Source: Sphingopyxis sp. H115
GTDB taxonomy: Bacteria > Pseudomonadota > Alphaproteobacteria > Sphingomonadales > Sphingomonadaceae
Assembly: GCF_001468465.1 (NCBI RefSeq)
Contig: NZ_LNSA01000008.1
Coordinates: 1-64,000, forward strand
Reading direction: 5' to 3'
DNA: 64,000 bases
Part shown: piece after piece, positions 9,201 to 17,540 of the stretch
Numbering within the stretch: position 1 is the first letter of the stretch
How the letters are laid out: each line of letters begins with the position of its first letter
Translations under genes and position numbers: made by a program
Notes under the pieces: model-generated
What the model was told of the DNA's origin: nothing
The model's input: only the letters and a program-made list of their open reading frames with translations
The model's database searches: none

Positions 9201-12200
9201 CACCGTCTAGCACCCAATTGGTGTCGGCGCGCGCAATCGGGAAATCGTTGATCCCGGTGATCGAGATGGTGATCGTCGCGACCGACGTATCTCCGTCGGC
9301 GTCGCGCACCGTATATTCGAAGCTTTCGGTCAGCGTCGCGTTGGAATTGAGCGCGATGACCGCGGGATCGTTGGGATCGAGGTCGTAACGATAGCTGCCG
9401 TCGGCGGCGATGACAATCGAGCCATAGTCGCCCGCAAGCGCGGCGCCCGGCGTTCCCGTAGACGCACCGAATGCCACGCCGACGACCGTTAGCCCGCCGT
9501 CGGCACCCGCATTGTCGGGCGATCCGTCCATGCCGTTGGCGTCGATCCCGCCAAGTCCGGTCAGCACATTGCCGTCGGCAAAAATCTCTCCGTCGCGCGA
9601 TACATTGTCCTGGTCGTCCACCGCCTGCGGCGCATCGTCGCGGATCGCGAACTGGCCGGTGATGTCGGTCGTCGTTCGCGCGGTGTCGCCGTCGCCGTCG
9701 TTTGCGATCGCGGTCAGCGTGACCAGATTGCTGCCCGTCAAGAATTGCGTCTGGTCGGGTCCGCTGTCGGGCGTGTGGAGGATTGCGCGCGACTGGTCGA
9801 AAGTGACGAGGCCGCCGGGGGCCACCGAAATGCGGAATACTTCGTCGGTCGCAGTGCGGCCGAAGACGACGCCGCCCTCGATCGACAGGATCACCGCTTC
9901 GCCGGTCAACGAGTCGATCAGACCGCTTGCGCCGGCGGTGACGCCCAGTTCATATGTCACCGCGCCGGGGCCGTCGGCACCGAAATCGGTGGTCCCGCTG
10001 AACAGTCCCGCCAAATTGACGGTCGCATCGGCGGCAAGGTTGCTTTCGTCGACCGTCAACATCGGCGCGGTGCCGCCAGCGGCGATCGACGGACCATCGT
10101 CGGCAAAGCGGATGTTGCCGCCCATATCCACCGCTACCGTGTCCGAAATACTGTCGCCGTCGCGATCGACGATTGTCGCGGTGCCGCGCAGCTCGACCAG
10201 ATTGGCGGCCAGTTCGACGAACTGAGCGGCATAGTTGCTGGACGAACCCGGCAACGGATGGTCGATCTCGGCAAATTGGGTCAGCGTGACGACGCCGGTC
10301 GCGGCATTGACCGCGATGGAGAAAATGGGCGTACCGGCCGCGCTGCCGACGATCTCGCCGGAGACAAGGGCCAGCGTGACCGGCACGCCGTTGCTGGTCA
10401 GGGCGGTGGTCGCGGCCGCCGAGCCCAGCGCAAGGGAATAGGTCCAAGTCACCGCGCCCGCATCTGCGGGACCATCGGCGCCGAAATTGACCAGAGACGT
10501 CGAAAAGGCCGTCGAAAAATTGGCGGTCGCCACGTCGGATGCGCTGCCGCGCGTGTCGGCGTCCTGCGTGGTAAGCGTGATCGCGTTGGTATCGGCATTG
10601 GTCGCGTCGATCGATGGGCCATCGTCTTTGAACACCAGCGTGTTGCCGACCGCGACCAGCGCCGACGCCTGATCGCCGTCGCCGTCGGTGACCGTTGCCG
10701 TCAGCCGGATGATGGTCGGCGACAGCGTCACCGGATCGTCGGGATTGCTGGCATCCGGGTGGCTGACCGCGCGGATCTGATCCAGCGTTGCCTGCCCATT
10801 GCCATCGACGGCCAACCGGAAGGCGACCGTCGATGGCGAATCCTGCAACCGTCCCTCGACGACGTTGCCGATGGCCTGCAGGATGATCTTTGATCCCGTG
10901 GCGACATCGACCAGACCGGCCGCCGTTGTCACTTCAAACGTGTAGCTGACCGTACTGCCTGCCTGATCGGCGCCGGTCACAATGTTGAACAGGCCAGCGA
11001 AATTGGCGGTCGCATTGAACGCCAGGTTGGTCTCGTCGACCGTCAGCAGACCTGCGGCCGGCGACAGAGCAGTGATCGAGGGGACGTCGTCCGATACTGA
11101 AATCTGAACCGTTCCCGCAACTTCATCGCCGTCGGCGTCGGTCGCGACGACCTCGAGCGACCCCAGATCGACCAGATCGTCGATCGTCGTATCGGGGTGC
11201 AGGCCATAGTTATATTGCAGCGTGACGGTCACCGTCGCCGCATTGCCCGACACGCTGAGATCAATCACGATCACGGAATTTTCGTCGGCGTCCCAGCCGA
11301 TGATCTGGTTGTCCGATTCCAGCGTCCAGCTGAGGCCACCATCGAGCGCCGAAATGTCGCCAAAGCCGATCGACGCGATCGCATCGGAACCGGGGGTGAA
11401 CAGGATGTTGCCGCTAGCCGAGACGGGTTGCGCCAGCGACGGCGTCGATCCGGTTTCGAGATGCTGGTCGTCGACGGTCAGCTGGATCGGGCCGCTTGCC
11501 GTTGGCGGCGCGCCGTCGGCGAGGCGGATTTGCTGGATCGCCGAGGACCGGTCGCCGTCGCCGTCGGTGATCGTGTAAGTGAAATTCGCGTTGATTGGGA
11601 AAACGCTGATCTGCGGCACCGGATCAAAGCTCCAGGCCCCGTTCGCCTGAAATGTGTAAGTGCCGTTGGCGTTGCTGTAGCTGGTGATACCGGTCGCGGC
11701 GACCGCTACGACCGCGCTGCCGATCGTGACCGAGGAGACCGTCGCCCCGTCTGCGCCCTGCGTATCGTTCGCCAGCAAGTTTCCCGAAATGGCGGCCGCG
11801 TCTTCGGCGACGGTGATCGATGCGGCGGGTCTTGCCACCGGTACATCGTCGAGTACGTCGATGACGATTTCATTCTGCGTCACATTCCCGAACGCGTCGG
11901 TCACTTGGTAGGCGAAGGTTTCGACCGCCGGCACAAGGTTGGTGCCATCGTCGTCCGTCGCGCCGTCGACCGCGGCGGCCAGTGTGTAGGAATAGCTTCC
12001 ATCGGGATTGAGCGTGAAGATGCCATGGGTGCCGACGCCATCGCCAACCAGGCTGAATTCGAACGGGCCTGTACCGCCGGAAACATTGTCATTGAGGTCG
12101 CCGGACGCCGTTTCGGCGTCGCTGTCGGGATCGCTGCCTGCGGCGAGCGCGGCTTCATCGACTTGCAACTGAACGGCGTCGGCAAAGAGTCCCGAGTCGC

Positions 12201-15200
12201 TCAGGTGGATAGTCAGCGTGGTGGTCGACTGGTCGCCGTCGCCATCAACGAGTGTGTAGACGAAAACATCTTCCGCGCCGTCGGGCGGGACGATGTTCGC
12301 ATTTGCGACATAGATATAGCTTCCGTCGGCGGCGACGGTCAGCTGGCCGTATAGGCCCGCGATCACCGCGCCGACGCCGCCGGTCGCCGGCGCCGACGGA
12401 CCTTCACCGGCGGCGCGCACGCCCAAGATTTCGGCGCCGTCCGCGCCGGGGATATCGTTGGCGAGCAACCCGCCCGTGGCGTCGACTTCGAGCGTCTGCC
12501 CTTCGCCGATGTCGCCTTCGTCGTATTCCGCCGCGGGCGTGTCGTCGACGATCGTCACGTCGAGCGTCGCCGCCGCGACGGTGCCGTCGCTGTCGGTGAT
12601 CTCGATCGCGAAGGATTCGCTTAGCGTCGCGTCGGTTGGGCCGCTGTGGAGCAGGCTGTTGTCGATCAGTTCGTAGCTATAGCCGATCGTCCCGCCGACA
12701 ATGTCGCCCGCGGCGTCGAATAGCGGCTCGAAATCGGTGATCGTCAACATGCCGAGGTCGGTGGTGATCACCAGCCCCGCGACGACCGTTTCGCCCGCCA
12801 GCGTAATCGCGGCCACGCCGTCGGCTGCGGCGAAGGTGAAGCTGCCGGTCTGGACCAGCGCGTCGCTGTCGGGGGCCGACCCGTCGACCAGATTGGCTTC
12901 CGATACCGTCGCTTCCGCGCCTTCGGGATCGAGACCGTCGATCGTCACGATATCGTCGCGGCCGCGGATGACCACGGTCAGCGTCGCCGTGGCTTCGTCG
13001 CCGTCGCTGTCGGTGACGACATATTCGAAGGTCTCGGTCAGCTCGTCGTCGCCGTCGAGCCCGGCCACGTCGGGATTCTCGGGATCGAGTGTATAGAGAT
13101 AACTGCCGTCCGCCGCGATTTGCAGCGTGCCATAGGCGCCGGCGGTTAAGCCATCGACCTCACCGCTTTCACCGCCGAACGCGATGGCGGTGACGCTGGC
13201 GCCGTCGGCGCCCTCGACATCGGCCTCGCCATCGGTGGCGTTCGCGTCGCTTCCGCCGACGCCGGTCAGCACATTGCCGTCGGCGGTTGCGGTGCTGTCC
13301 GATGGCAGCAAGTCGAAATCGTCGATCGCGGTCGGCACATCGTCCTCGATCGCGATGTTCAGCGTCCCGCCGGCGCTGTCGCCGTCGAGGTCGGTCACGA
13401 CGACGCCGAAGCTTTCGACGACCTCGTCGCCGCTCGTCGCGTCGGTGAGGGTATAGCTATAGCTGATCGACGTCGCGGAGATGGCGGTGACGGTCAGCGT
13501 GCCATATTCGCCCACGATCGTCTGGCCGACCGCCGTCACGGGTTCGCCATTGATGCGGACGGCCCCGACGCCATCGGCCGCGGCAAAGCTGATCGCGCCC
13601 TCGGTCGTGGCGCTGCCGTCGTCGGGCGCCGATCCGCCCGGCAGGCCCGCCTCGGACACCAGCTGGCCGTCGTCGTCGCCGTCGGGCAGTCGGATCGTGA
13701 CGCCGCCGTCGCCGATCGCAATCTGGAGCGTCGCCGTCGATACATCGCCGTCGCCGTCGGTCAGCGTATAGGTGAAGGTGTCGGACACGCCGCCTGGCGT
13801 GCCGGGGTTGCGGACATAGCTGTAGCTGCCGTTGCTGTTCAGCGTCAGCACGCCATATAGGCCGGCAACGGGCTCCCCCGCGGCCACGGCGGCGCCGCTG
13901 CCCGACACCGACGAGACGCTCGCGCCATCGGCCCCGGGGATGTCCCGCCCGCCGTCATTCTCGGCATCGGTGATCACATTGCCGGTGGCCGGGGCAAAAC
14001 TGCCCGCGGCGATACTGTCGAAATCGGCGACCGCTTCGGGCGCATCGTCGAGGATATCGATGTCGAAGCTGGCGGAGACGGTGTCGCCGTCCAGGTCGGT
14101 GATGCCGACGGTGATCGGCTGCGACGTCGCGGCGCCGAGCGTGTTGTCGGTAAGCGCGAAGAAATATTCGATCGAATCGGGGTTGATCGAGACGATGTAG
14201 AAGGTCCCGGTGGCGAGCGCGATTTCCTGACCTTCTTCGGTGACCGCGACCCCGTTGATCGTCAGCGCGGCGGGACCGTCGCCGGCGGAAAACTGGATCG
14301 TTCCGGACGTGAAGTTGGAATCGTCGCCCGAACGCGAACCGGGGCTTTCGCCATCGCGCTCGGGCAGCCCGGCTTCGTCGACCACGGTGCCGTCGTCGCC
14401 CGCTGCGGGCAGGACCAGCGCGGGCGTGCTGTCGCCGATGCGGATCGTCAGCGTCGCCGTCGATACATCGCCGTCGCCGTCGGTGAGTTGATAGGTGAAG
14501 ACATCGTCGACCCCGCCGGGTGTTCCGGCCGACCGGACATAGGCGTAGGTGCCGTCGGGCGCGATCACCAGACGGCCATATTGGCCCTGCACCGGCGTTC
14601 CCGTCGGGCCGAACTCGGTCGCCGATCCCCCCCGGACGCCCGTGATGATGGCCCCGTCGGCGCCGGGCGTGTCGGCGCCGTCCGCACCGCTTGCGGTTCC
14701 CGCGCCGGTGATGACATTGCCAGATTGGGGCAGGCGGCTTCCGGCTTCGGTATCGTCAATGTCGGACCGCGCGATGGGCGCATCGTCCTCGATCGTCAGG
14801 GTCAGGGTCGCGGTCCCGACATCGCCGTCGTTGTCGGTGACGGTGATCGTCACCGTGTCGGTCGCGGCGGGGGTGGTGCTGTTGTCGGTCAACGTGTAGC
14901 TGTACCCGATCAGGCCCGGCGCGATGCTGGTGATGGTCAATTGGCCCAGCGGGGTCGCGATGACTTGCCCGACGGTCGTGACAGCCGTGCCGTTGACCGC
15001 GACGACGACGGGCTGGTCGAGCGCGGCGATCTGGATCGTGCCGCTGGTCGATTCGCGGGGCGATTCAGGATCGGACCCGGCCGGTTCGGCACCGCGCGCG
15101 GCCAGCGCCGCTTCCGAGACGACGGCGGTCGCGGCAGTGACCCCGACCGTCTGATCCGGGGTTGTGATCACGACCCGGGGTTTGTCGTCGACCGCGTCGG

Positions 15201-15624
15201 TAATGACCTCGAGATCGAGAATTTTCGGAAAGCCGAACTCGGTCGGCGGCAGCAGGTTGCCGAGCGCGAACGGGTCGCCGATGTCGCCCGGGGTCTGGGC
15301 GAAATTGCCGCCCGAACTTTGCGGGCGACCGGCGGCGGGTTCGGGCTCCTGGTCCGCGATCAGCGCGGCCACCGTGGGTGCCGGGATGTTGATCGGGCCG
15401 ACCTTGATCTGCGGGATGCGCAGCGCGCCATCGACGATGACCAGCACTTGTCCGTCGGGCAGAGTGACGACGAGGTCGTTTCCCGAAAGTTTGATTGCGT
15501 CGAGCCGGGTTCCGGGTGGAAGCTGGATCACGCCATCGACGGGCAGGATCGTGGTTGCGCCCGGCGGAATGGCGCGTGCTATAGTGGCGATTTCGCCGGC
15601 CGGTTCATTTCGCTTCAATCCCAT
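6229..15624 (-). CDS. Giant LapA-like repetitive adhesin with retention module, VWA and EF-hand-like domains
   Basis: This 3131-residue cell-surface adhesin is exported by the type I system encoded downstream. The first ~95 residues resemble the periplasmic retention module of LapA-type adhesins (short beta strands, VTLPDGQVLVIVDGALRIP) and end in PAAG (residues 96-99), the pattern LapG proteases cut. Residues ~165-2400 are acidic tandem T1SS-143/DUF5801 and VCBS-type repeats with recurring DGDGD, VSEA/VDEA and IEDDAP phrases. A von Willebrand A domain follows with MIDAS D2423-x-S2425-x-S2427 and FLSDGNPN. A DxDxDG-rich, calcium-binding EF-hand/FG-GAP-like segment spans ~2737-2840. The last ~230 residues are Pro/Ala-rich and end in a secretion-signal-like tail. 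The ATG at 15624 has an AGGGGGC site upstream. Confidence 0.9.
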   Translation of the reverse strand: MGLKRNEPAGEIATIARAIPPGATTILPVDGVIQLPPGTRLDAIKLSGNDLVVTLPDGQVLVIVDGALRIPQIKVGPINIPAPTVAALIADQEPEPAAGRPQSSGGNFAQTPGDIGDPFALGNLLPPTEFGFPKILDLEVITDAVDDKPRVVITTPDQTVGVTAATAVVSEAALAARGAEPAGSDPESPRESTSGTIQIAALDQPVVVAVNGTAVTTVGQVIATPLGQLTITSIAPGLIGYSYTLTDNSTTPAATDTVTITVTDNDGDVGTATLTLTIEDDAPIARSDIDDTEAGSRLPQSGNVITGAGTASGADGADTPGADGAIITGVRGGSATEFGPTGTPVQGQYGRLVIAPDGTYAYVRSAGTPGGVDDVFTYQLTDGDGDVSTATLTIRIGDSTPALVLPAAGDDGTVVDEAGLPERDGESPGSRSGDDSNFTSGTIQFSAGDGPAALTINGVAVTEEGQEIALATGTFYIVSINPDSIEYFFALTDNTLGAATSQPITVGITDLDGDTVSASFDIDILDDAPEAVADFDSIAAGSFAPATGNVITDAENDGGRDIPGADGASVSSVSGSGAAVAAGEPVAGLYGVLTLNSNGSYSYVRNPGTPGGVSDTFTYTLTDGDGDVSTATLQIAIGDGGVTIRLPDGDDDGQLVSEAGLPGGSAPDDGSATTEGAISFAAADGVGAVRINGEPVTAVGQTIVGEYGTLTVTAISATSISYSYTLTDATSGDEVVESFGVVVTDLDGDSAGGTLNIAIEDDVPTAIDDFDLLPSDSTATADGNVLTGVGGSDANATDGEADVEGADGASVTAIAFGGESGEVDGLTAGAYGTLQIAADGSYLYTLDPENPDVAGLDGDDELTETFEYVVTDSDGDEATATLTVVIRGRDDIVTIDGLDPEGAEATVSEANLVDGSAPDSDALVQTGSFTFAAADGVAAITLAGETVVAGLVITTDLGMLTITDFEPLFDAAGDIVGGTIGYSYELIDNSLLHSGPTDATLSESFAIEITDSDGTVAAATLDVTIVDDTPAAEYDEGDIGEGQTLEVDATGGLLANDIPGADGAEILGVRAAGEGPSAPATGGVGAVIAGLYGQLTVAADGSYIYVANANIVPPDGAEDVFVYTLVDGDGDQSTTTLTIHLSDSGLFADAVQLQVDEAALAAGSDPDSDAETASGDLNDNVSGGTGPFEFSLVGDGVGTHGIFTLNPDGSYSYTLAAAVDGATDDDGTNLVPAVETFAYQVTDAFGNVTQNEIVIDVLDDVPVARPAASITVAEDAAAISGNLLANDTQGADGATVSSVTIGSAVVAVAATGITSYSNANGTYTFQANGAWSFDPVPQISVFPINANFTYTITDGDGDRSSAIQQIRLADGAPPTASGPIQLTVDDQHLETGSTPSLAQPVSASGNILFTPGSDAIASIGFGDISALDGGLSWTLESDNQIIGWDADENSVIVIDLSVSGNAATVTVTLQYNYGLHPDTTIDDLVDLGSLEVVATDADGDEVAGTVQISVSDDVPSITALSPAAGLLTVDETNLAFNATANFAGLFNIVTGADQAGSTVSYTFEVTTAAGLVDVATGSKIILQAIGNVVEGRLQDSPSTVAFRLAVDGNGQATLDQIRAVSHPDASNPDDPVTLSPTIIRLTATVTDGDGDQASALVAVGNTLVFKDDGPSIDATNADTNAITLTTQDADTRGSASDVATANFSTAFSTSLVNFGADGPADAGAVTWTYSLALGSAAATTALTSNGVPVTLALVSGEIVGSAAGTPIFSIAVNAATGVVTLTQFAEIDHPLPGSSSNYAAQFVELAANLVELRGTATIVDRDGDSISDTVAVDMGGNIRFADDGPSIAAGGTAPMLTVDESNLAADATVNLAGLFSGTTDFGADGPGAVTYELGVTAGASGLIDSLTGEAVILSIEGGVVFGRTATDEVFRISVAPGGLVTFDQSRAILHTPDSGPDQTQFLTGSNLVTLTAIANDGDGDTARTTTDITGQFAIRDDAPQAVDDQDNVSRDGEIFADGNVLTGLGGIDANGMDGSPDNAGADGGLTVVGVAFGASTGTPGAALAGDYGSIVIAADGSYRYDLDPNDPAVIALNSNATLTESFEYTVRDADGDTSVATITISITGINDFPIARADTNWVLDGASGSDPSASGNVLQDIAHPGAPFGSFADVADNDPDLEAITVTSAGTYIGLYGTLVIDAGGSYTYTLDEDKPVVNALDSGQTLTESFAYTISDGLLSVGSTLTITVFGTDDAPTIGTTIARVSEEGLPNGLPDTAPNATLDTTNSTTFSGTLAIADADAGETLTATLGNPGAVLTAGGVAVAWTGVGTGTLIGSVGGSEVIRVTLASNGAYTVTLSRAVDHPDVTLEDLKDFVVPVSVSDGTTTTTNSSAIQIVIEDDAPTATGETGSSSQPMQDVNTLFILDFSDSIDDGELDTMLEAVQGALAQLDNSASGALTIKFVIFSSGSFASESFSTAADANAYLDSLNPAAGGERPSEDDIGLNTNYTGAIQTALANFDAIPGASNQVFFLSDGNPNQQIQFGGIPPTVVNSLTAATATAWNDFVDGNNVNVTAIGIDNNPLQPLNIQRLRDIDLNAAPDNEPILVDDFEDLVSTLLSVIVPSAVSGDLDANDFFGADGGRLLSITIGSTTYSWDGASSIAISSGGSIAGTTLNAITTPMGGTLTLNFATGQYSYQPPSPITVTATEIFNYVVTDRDGDTATANLSVTITALAPPIAVDLDGDGVEFVSNAAGASFDYDGDGIAESTAWVGAHDGLLAIDKNGDGKVNNGSELVFGSGGLSDLQGLAAAYDSNGDGKLDAADTEFAKFGIWQDANGNGVTDAGEFRSLVSEGVIAISLTSDGRAYVAADGQVHVRGEALYTRADGSTGKLADAAFATNFHDQQRVAAINGTAGVSTAMLVAGLAAATPLAAQPPAPSDGDARVANQQIGVSSEPADQSPAPAAAKGDGFVHEYFSDPAATRIEPDSSQRQMDEGDHGEARSDAADIAPPDPPHTQLLAGTEADLTPPQPTAAPPSGDQMPMVLPAQAVSDPAAVPLDAIVTAALEGPQVELDALLGPATPAEPVLPRIMLTDGGPAAFPGDGGSAVSGHSFIADLAQQHVAMQLEQMASAGHA
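8420..15130 (-). repeat. Tandem T1SS-143/VCBS-type repeat block of the adhesin gene
   Basis: At least eight diverged repeat units are encoded here, each opening with a V(S/D)E(A/T).L phrase and closing with an acidic DDAP/DDVP phrase. Most units are roughly 150-250 residues. They are similar in protein rather than identical in DNA, so they are not recent copies. Edges are approximate. Confidence 0.75.
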
Positions 15625-15666
15625 CGCCCAATGCCCCCTGCATCACGGATGTTCGTCGGTCACGCG

Positions 15667-15692
15667 GCAGCGGCCTGTACGGGGGCCGCTGC
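15667..15692 (-). other. Perfect 9-bp hairpin in the adhesin leader
   Basis: GCAGCGGCC and GGCCGCTGC flank an 8-base loop, 43-68 bases before the adhesin ATG. There is no T-run after it, so it is not a simple intrinsic terminator. It could act in leader RNA folding; function is unknown. Confidence 0.45.
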
Positions 15693-15939
15693 GGAAACGG
15701 GCGAACAGCACTGCATTTCCGCGTCGGATGTCGCGCGGAGCCGCAATGCAAGCTCTTGTGATCGTGCTGGGTTCTCTTTGGCGACCTGTGCCCGTGCCTT
15801 GTCACTGACCCGGGAAATACAAACCCCGGGGGGTGATTCTGCAATGGCAATTTCCGGTATGGGCACATATACTTTTGTGTTAAAATAATATCTTAAGGGT
15901 TAATTTTATCTTTATATTGCTATTTTTTACCATCTATAT

Positions 15940-16023
15940 CGACATAATGTGTCGCATATTGAATATGACTTTAGATAATAATGTATGTGGACTTTGTATA
16001 TAGAGAAAATTGGACAATTGTCC
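15940..16023. promoter_or_regulatory. Cluster of three dyads in the AT-rich region upstream of the adhesin operon
   Basis: Three symmetric sequences are visible: CGACA-N5-TGTCG (15940-15954), CATATT-G-AATATG (15955-15967) and the perfect 12-bp palindrome GGACAATTGTCC (16012-16023). They lie in sequence of about 24% GC within a GC-rich genome. They are candidate regulator-binding sites for the adhesin operon; no regulator can be named. Confidence 0.4.
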
Positions 16024-16091
16024 GGATAATATTTCAGAAGTTATAATATTTTTTAGTATTGTTTTCAATATTGTAATGTCTTTTGTAAATT

Positions 16092-17078
16092 TCATTTTAT
16101 AATTGCTGTCGTTTCGATCCTGGCGACAATCGCATTTTCGCGTTTTAGCACATATCGTCCGGTGTAGCGGCCCGCGGGCCAGCCCGCCGCCGGTGCGCGC
16201 TTGCCGCTATAGGCGAACCAGCTGAGGCCGCCGCTTTCGACAACCGACTGCTGGTCATGCACGATCTGCCCATCGGGCCCGGCGATCGAGAATGCCTGAT
16301 AATCCCCGGCGCGCGCGCCGATCGCATCGACCCACAGGATCAGCGGCGCCTGTCGTCCGTCCAGTGCCGGGGGCGGGTCACGATCGGCGACCGCCCTGGG
16401 CGGCACGGCCGAGGCGAGGCCACCGGTAATCACCGCGCTGGGTTCGTACCCCAGCGAATGCGCGGCGGCCGCGGTCCAGAGTCCTGCTGTTCGGGCTTCG
16501 GAATTGCAGGGCGGAAGGGCGGCGGCGCCGACGAACGGATCGACGGCTTCGCCGCTATGCCGCACGGTGAAATGCAGGTGCGGAAACTCGCTATTGCCCG
16601 ACAAGCCGATCAAGCCGATCCGTTCGCCGCCGCTGACGCGCTGGCCCGGATGCACAGCGATGCTGCCTTGGCGAAGATGGCTATATTGCGTCTGCCAGCC
16701 GCCGCCATGGTCGATCACCACCGCATTGCCCGCATCCTTGCCATTCAGTCCGGCCCGGACGTCGACGCTGACGTCCGGTTCGCCGTCGCGCGTGCGGAGC
16801 ACCGTGCCCGGTGCCGCAGCCAAGACCGCAAATCCGGTCCGCATGTCGGCCATGGTGCGCAGGCGAATGTCGATCCCGTCATGCCCGTTCGTCGTGAGCA
16901 GCCCGCAACGATAGTCGCGGCGGCCGGGCCCCGGGTCATGGTCGAACAATTTCTGGACAAGGCAGGACCGGCCGACAATGCAGTCGGCCGGAAAGCCAAG
17001 GGCAGGGGCGCCGTCCGGCGGCAGCGGCTGCAATGCAGCGAACGCCATCGACAAAGACAGGATGAACGGGTGCATCAT
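16092..17078 (-). CDS. M23-family (LytM-like) metallopeptidase, probably secreted
   Basis: This protein of about 328 residues carries the zinc-site motifs of M23 endopeptidases: NGHDGIDIRL (H-x3-D type) and HLHFTVRH (HxH). Family members cut peptidoglycan cross-links in the periplasm or serve as non-catalytic amidase activators. Both metal motifs are present here, so activity is plausible. I chose ATG 17078 (a second ATG follows at once) because it starts a hydrophobic leader, FILSLSMAFAALQPL; an upstream TTG is possible but less likely. The C-terminal ~110 residues are a beta-rich domain I do not recognise. The gene stands alone between two type I secretion loci. Confidence 0.85.
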   Translation of the reverse strand: MMHPFILSLSMAFAALQPLPPDGAPALGFPADCIVGRSCLVQKLFDHDPGPGRRDYRCGLLTTNGHDGIDIRLRTMADMRTGFAVLAAAPGTVLRTRDGEPDVSVDVRAGLNGKDAGNAVVIDHGGGWQTQYSHLRQGSIAVHPGQRVSGGERIGLIGLSGNSEFPHLHFTVRHSGEAVDPFVGAAALPPCNSEARTAGLWTAAAAHSLGYEPSAVITGGLASAVPPRAVADRDPPPALDGRQAPLILWVDAIGARAGDYQAFSIAGPDGQIVHDQQSVVESGGLSWFAYSGKRAPAAGWPAGRYTGRYVLKRENAIVARIETTAIIK

Positions 17079-17540
17079 GGTCGGGCTCTGGTTGCGGACG
17101 GGCTGTTCGCGGCGCAAAAGCGACAATGGATGGAAATTCGACGCCGGCCGCCGCCAGGGGGCGTGGCGGCGGACACGGCTAGCCAGCGGGAGCTGGCCGA
17201 ACTAAACTCCGCCGAATGCCGAGGGGCGAAACCGCCGCCGGATTATCGACGGAAAGCTATTCTTCTTACACCCAATCTCTGCAGACCTGCTCGATCGAAG
17301 CAGGCGTCGTCCGGATGATTCTTGTCCGTCATCCTTGCGTCAAAATTGACGGAAGGCGCGGTTTCGTGCCATTCCCTGATGGGGACATCGCAAAAATTTG
17401 CTGTTGGGTGACACTCTGATTTGATTGCGCCAACCCACAAATGTCTGGGTTGCCGAATATAAAAAGGAGGGCAGGCCGCGGCCTGCCCTCCAGTTTGCAG
17501 AGGTCCGTCGAGGAGTGGCTCCCCGTACGAAGCCTTGTCC
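17079..17540. other. Intergenic region between the M23 gene and the RTX gene
   Basis: This stretch holds the RTX gene's terminator at its far end. Nearer the M23 start are a GC-rich hairpin (17148-17155 with 17165-17172) and a small dyad CCTGCT-N7-AGCAGG (17286-17304). No coding sequence is convincing. The M23 promoter should lie in the left half but no clear -35/-10 pair was recognised. Confidence 0.6.
17458..17491 (-). terminator. Rho-independent terminator of the RTX gene
   Basis: A perfect 26-bp palindrome (17466-17491; arms GGAGGGCAGGCCG and its complement) is followed on the minus strand by TTTTTATA. It sits about 50 bases after the RTX stop codon. Confidence 0.9.

Larger units (their letters stand above)
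15625..16091. other. Intergenic regulatory region of the adhesin operon, AT-rich in its distal half
   Basis: This 467-base gap lies between the adhesin start and the 3' end of the M23 gene. The half next to the adhesin is GC-rich and would be transcribed as a leader. It contains a 9-bp perfect stem (15667-15675 with 15684-15692) and paired CCCGGG hexamers (15809-15814 and 15825-15830). The distal half is AT-rich: 43 G/C of 180 in 15901-16080. No convincing gene was found. Confidence 0.7.

Noticed and set aside
15660-15866. A 68-codon minus-strand frame in the adhesin leader (GTG start)
   Set aside because: No ribosome site before it, no known family; more likely leader RNA. It could be a leader peptide but I cannot support it.
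14488-15888. A 466-codon plus-strand frame opposite the adhesin start
   Set aside because: Antisense of repeat-coding DNA, no start signal and no recognisable domain.
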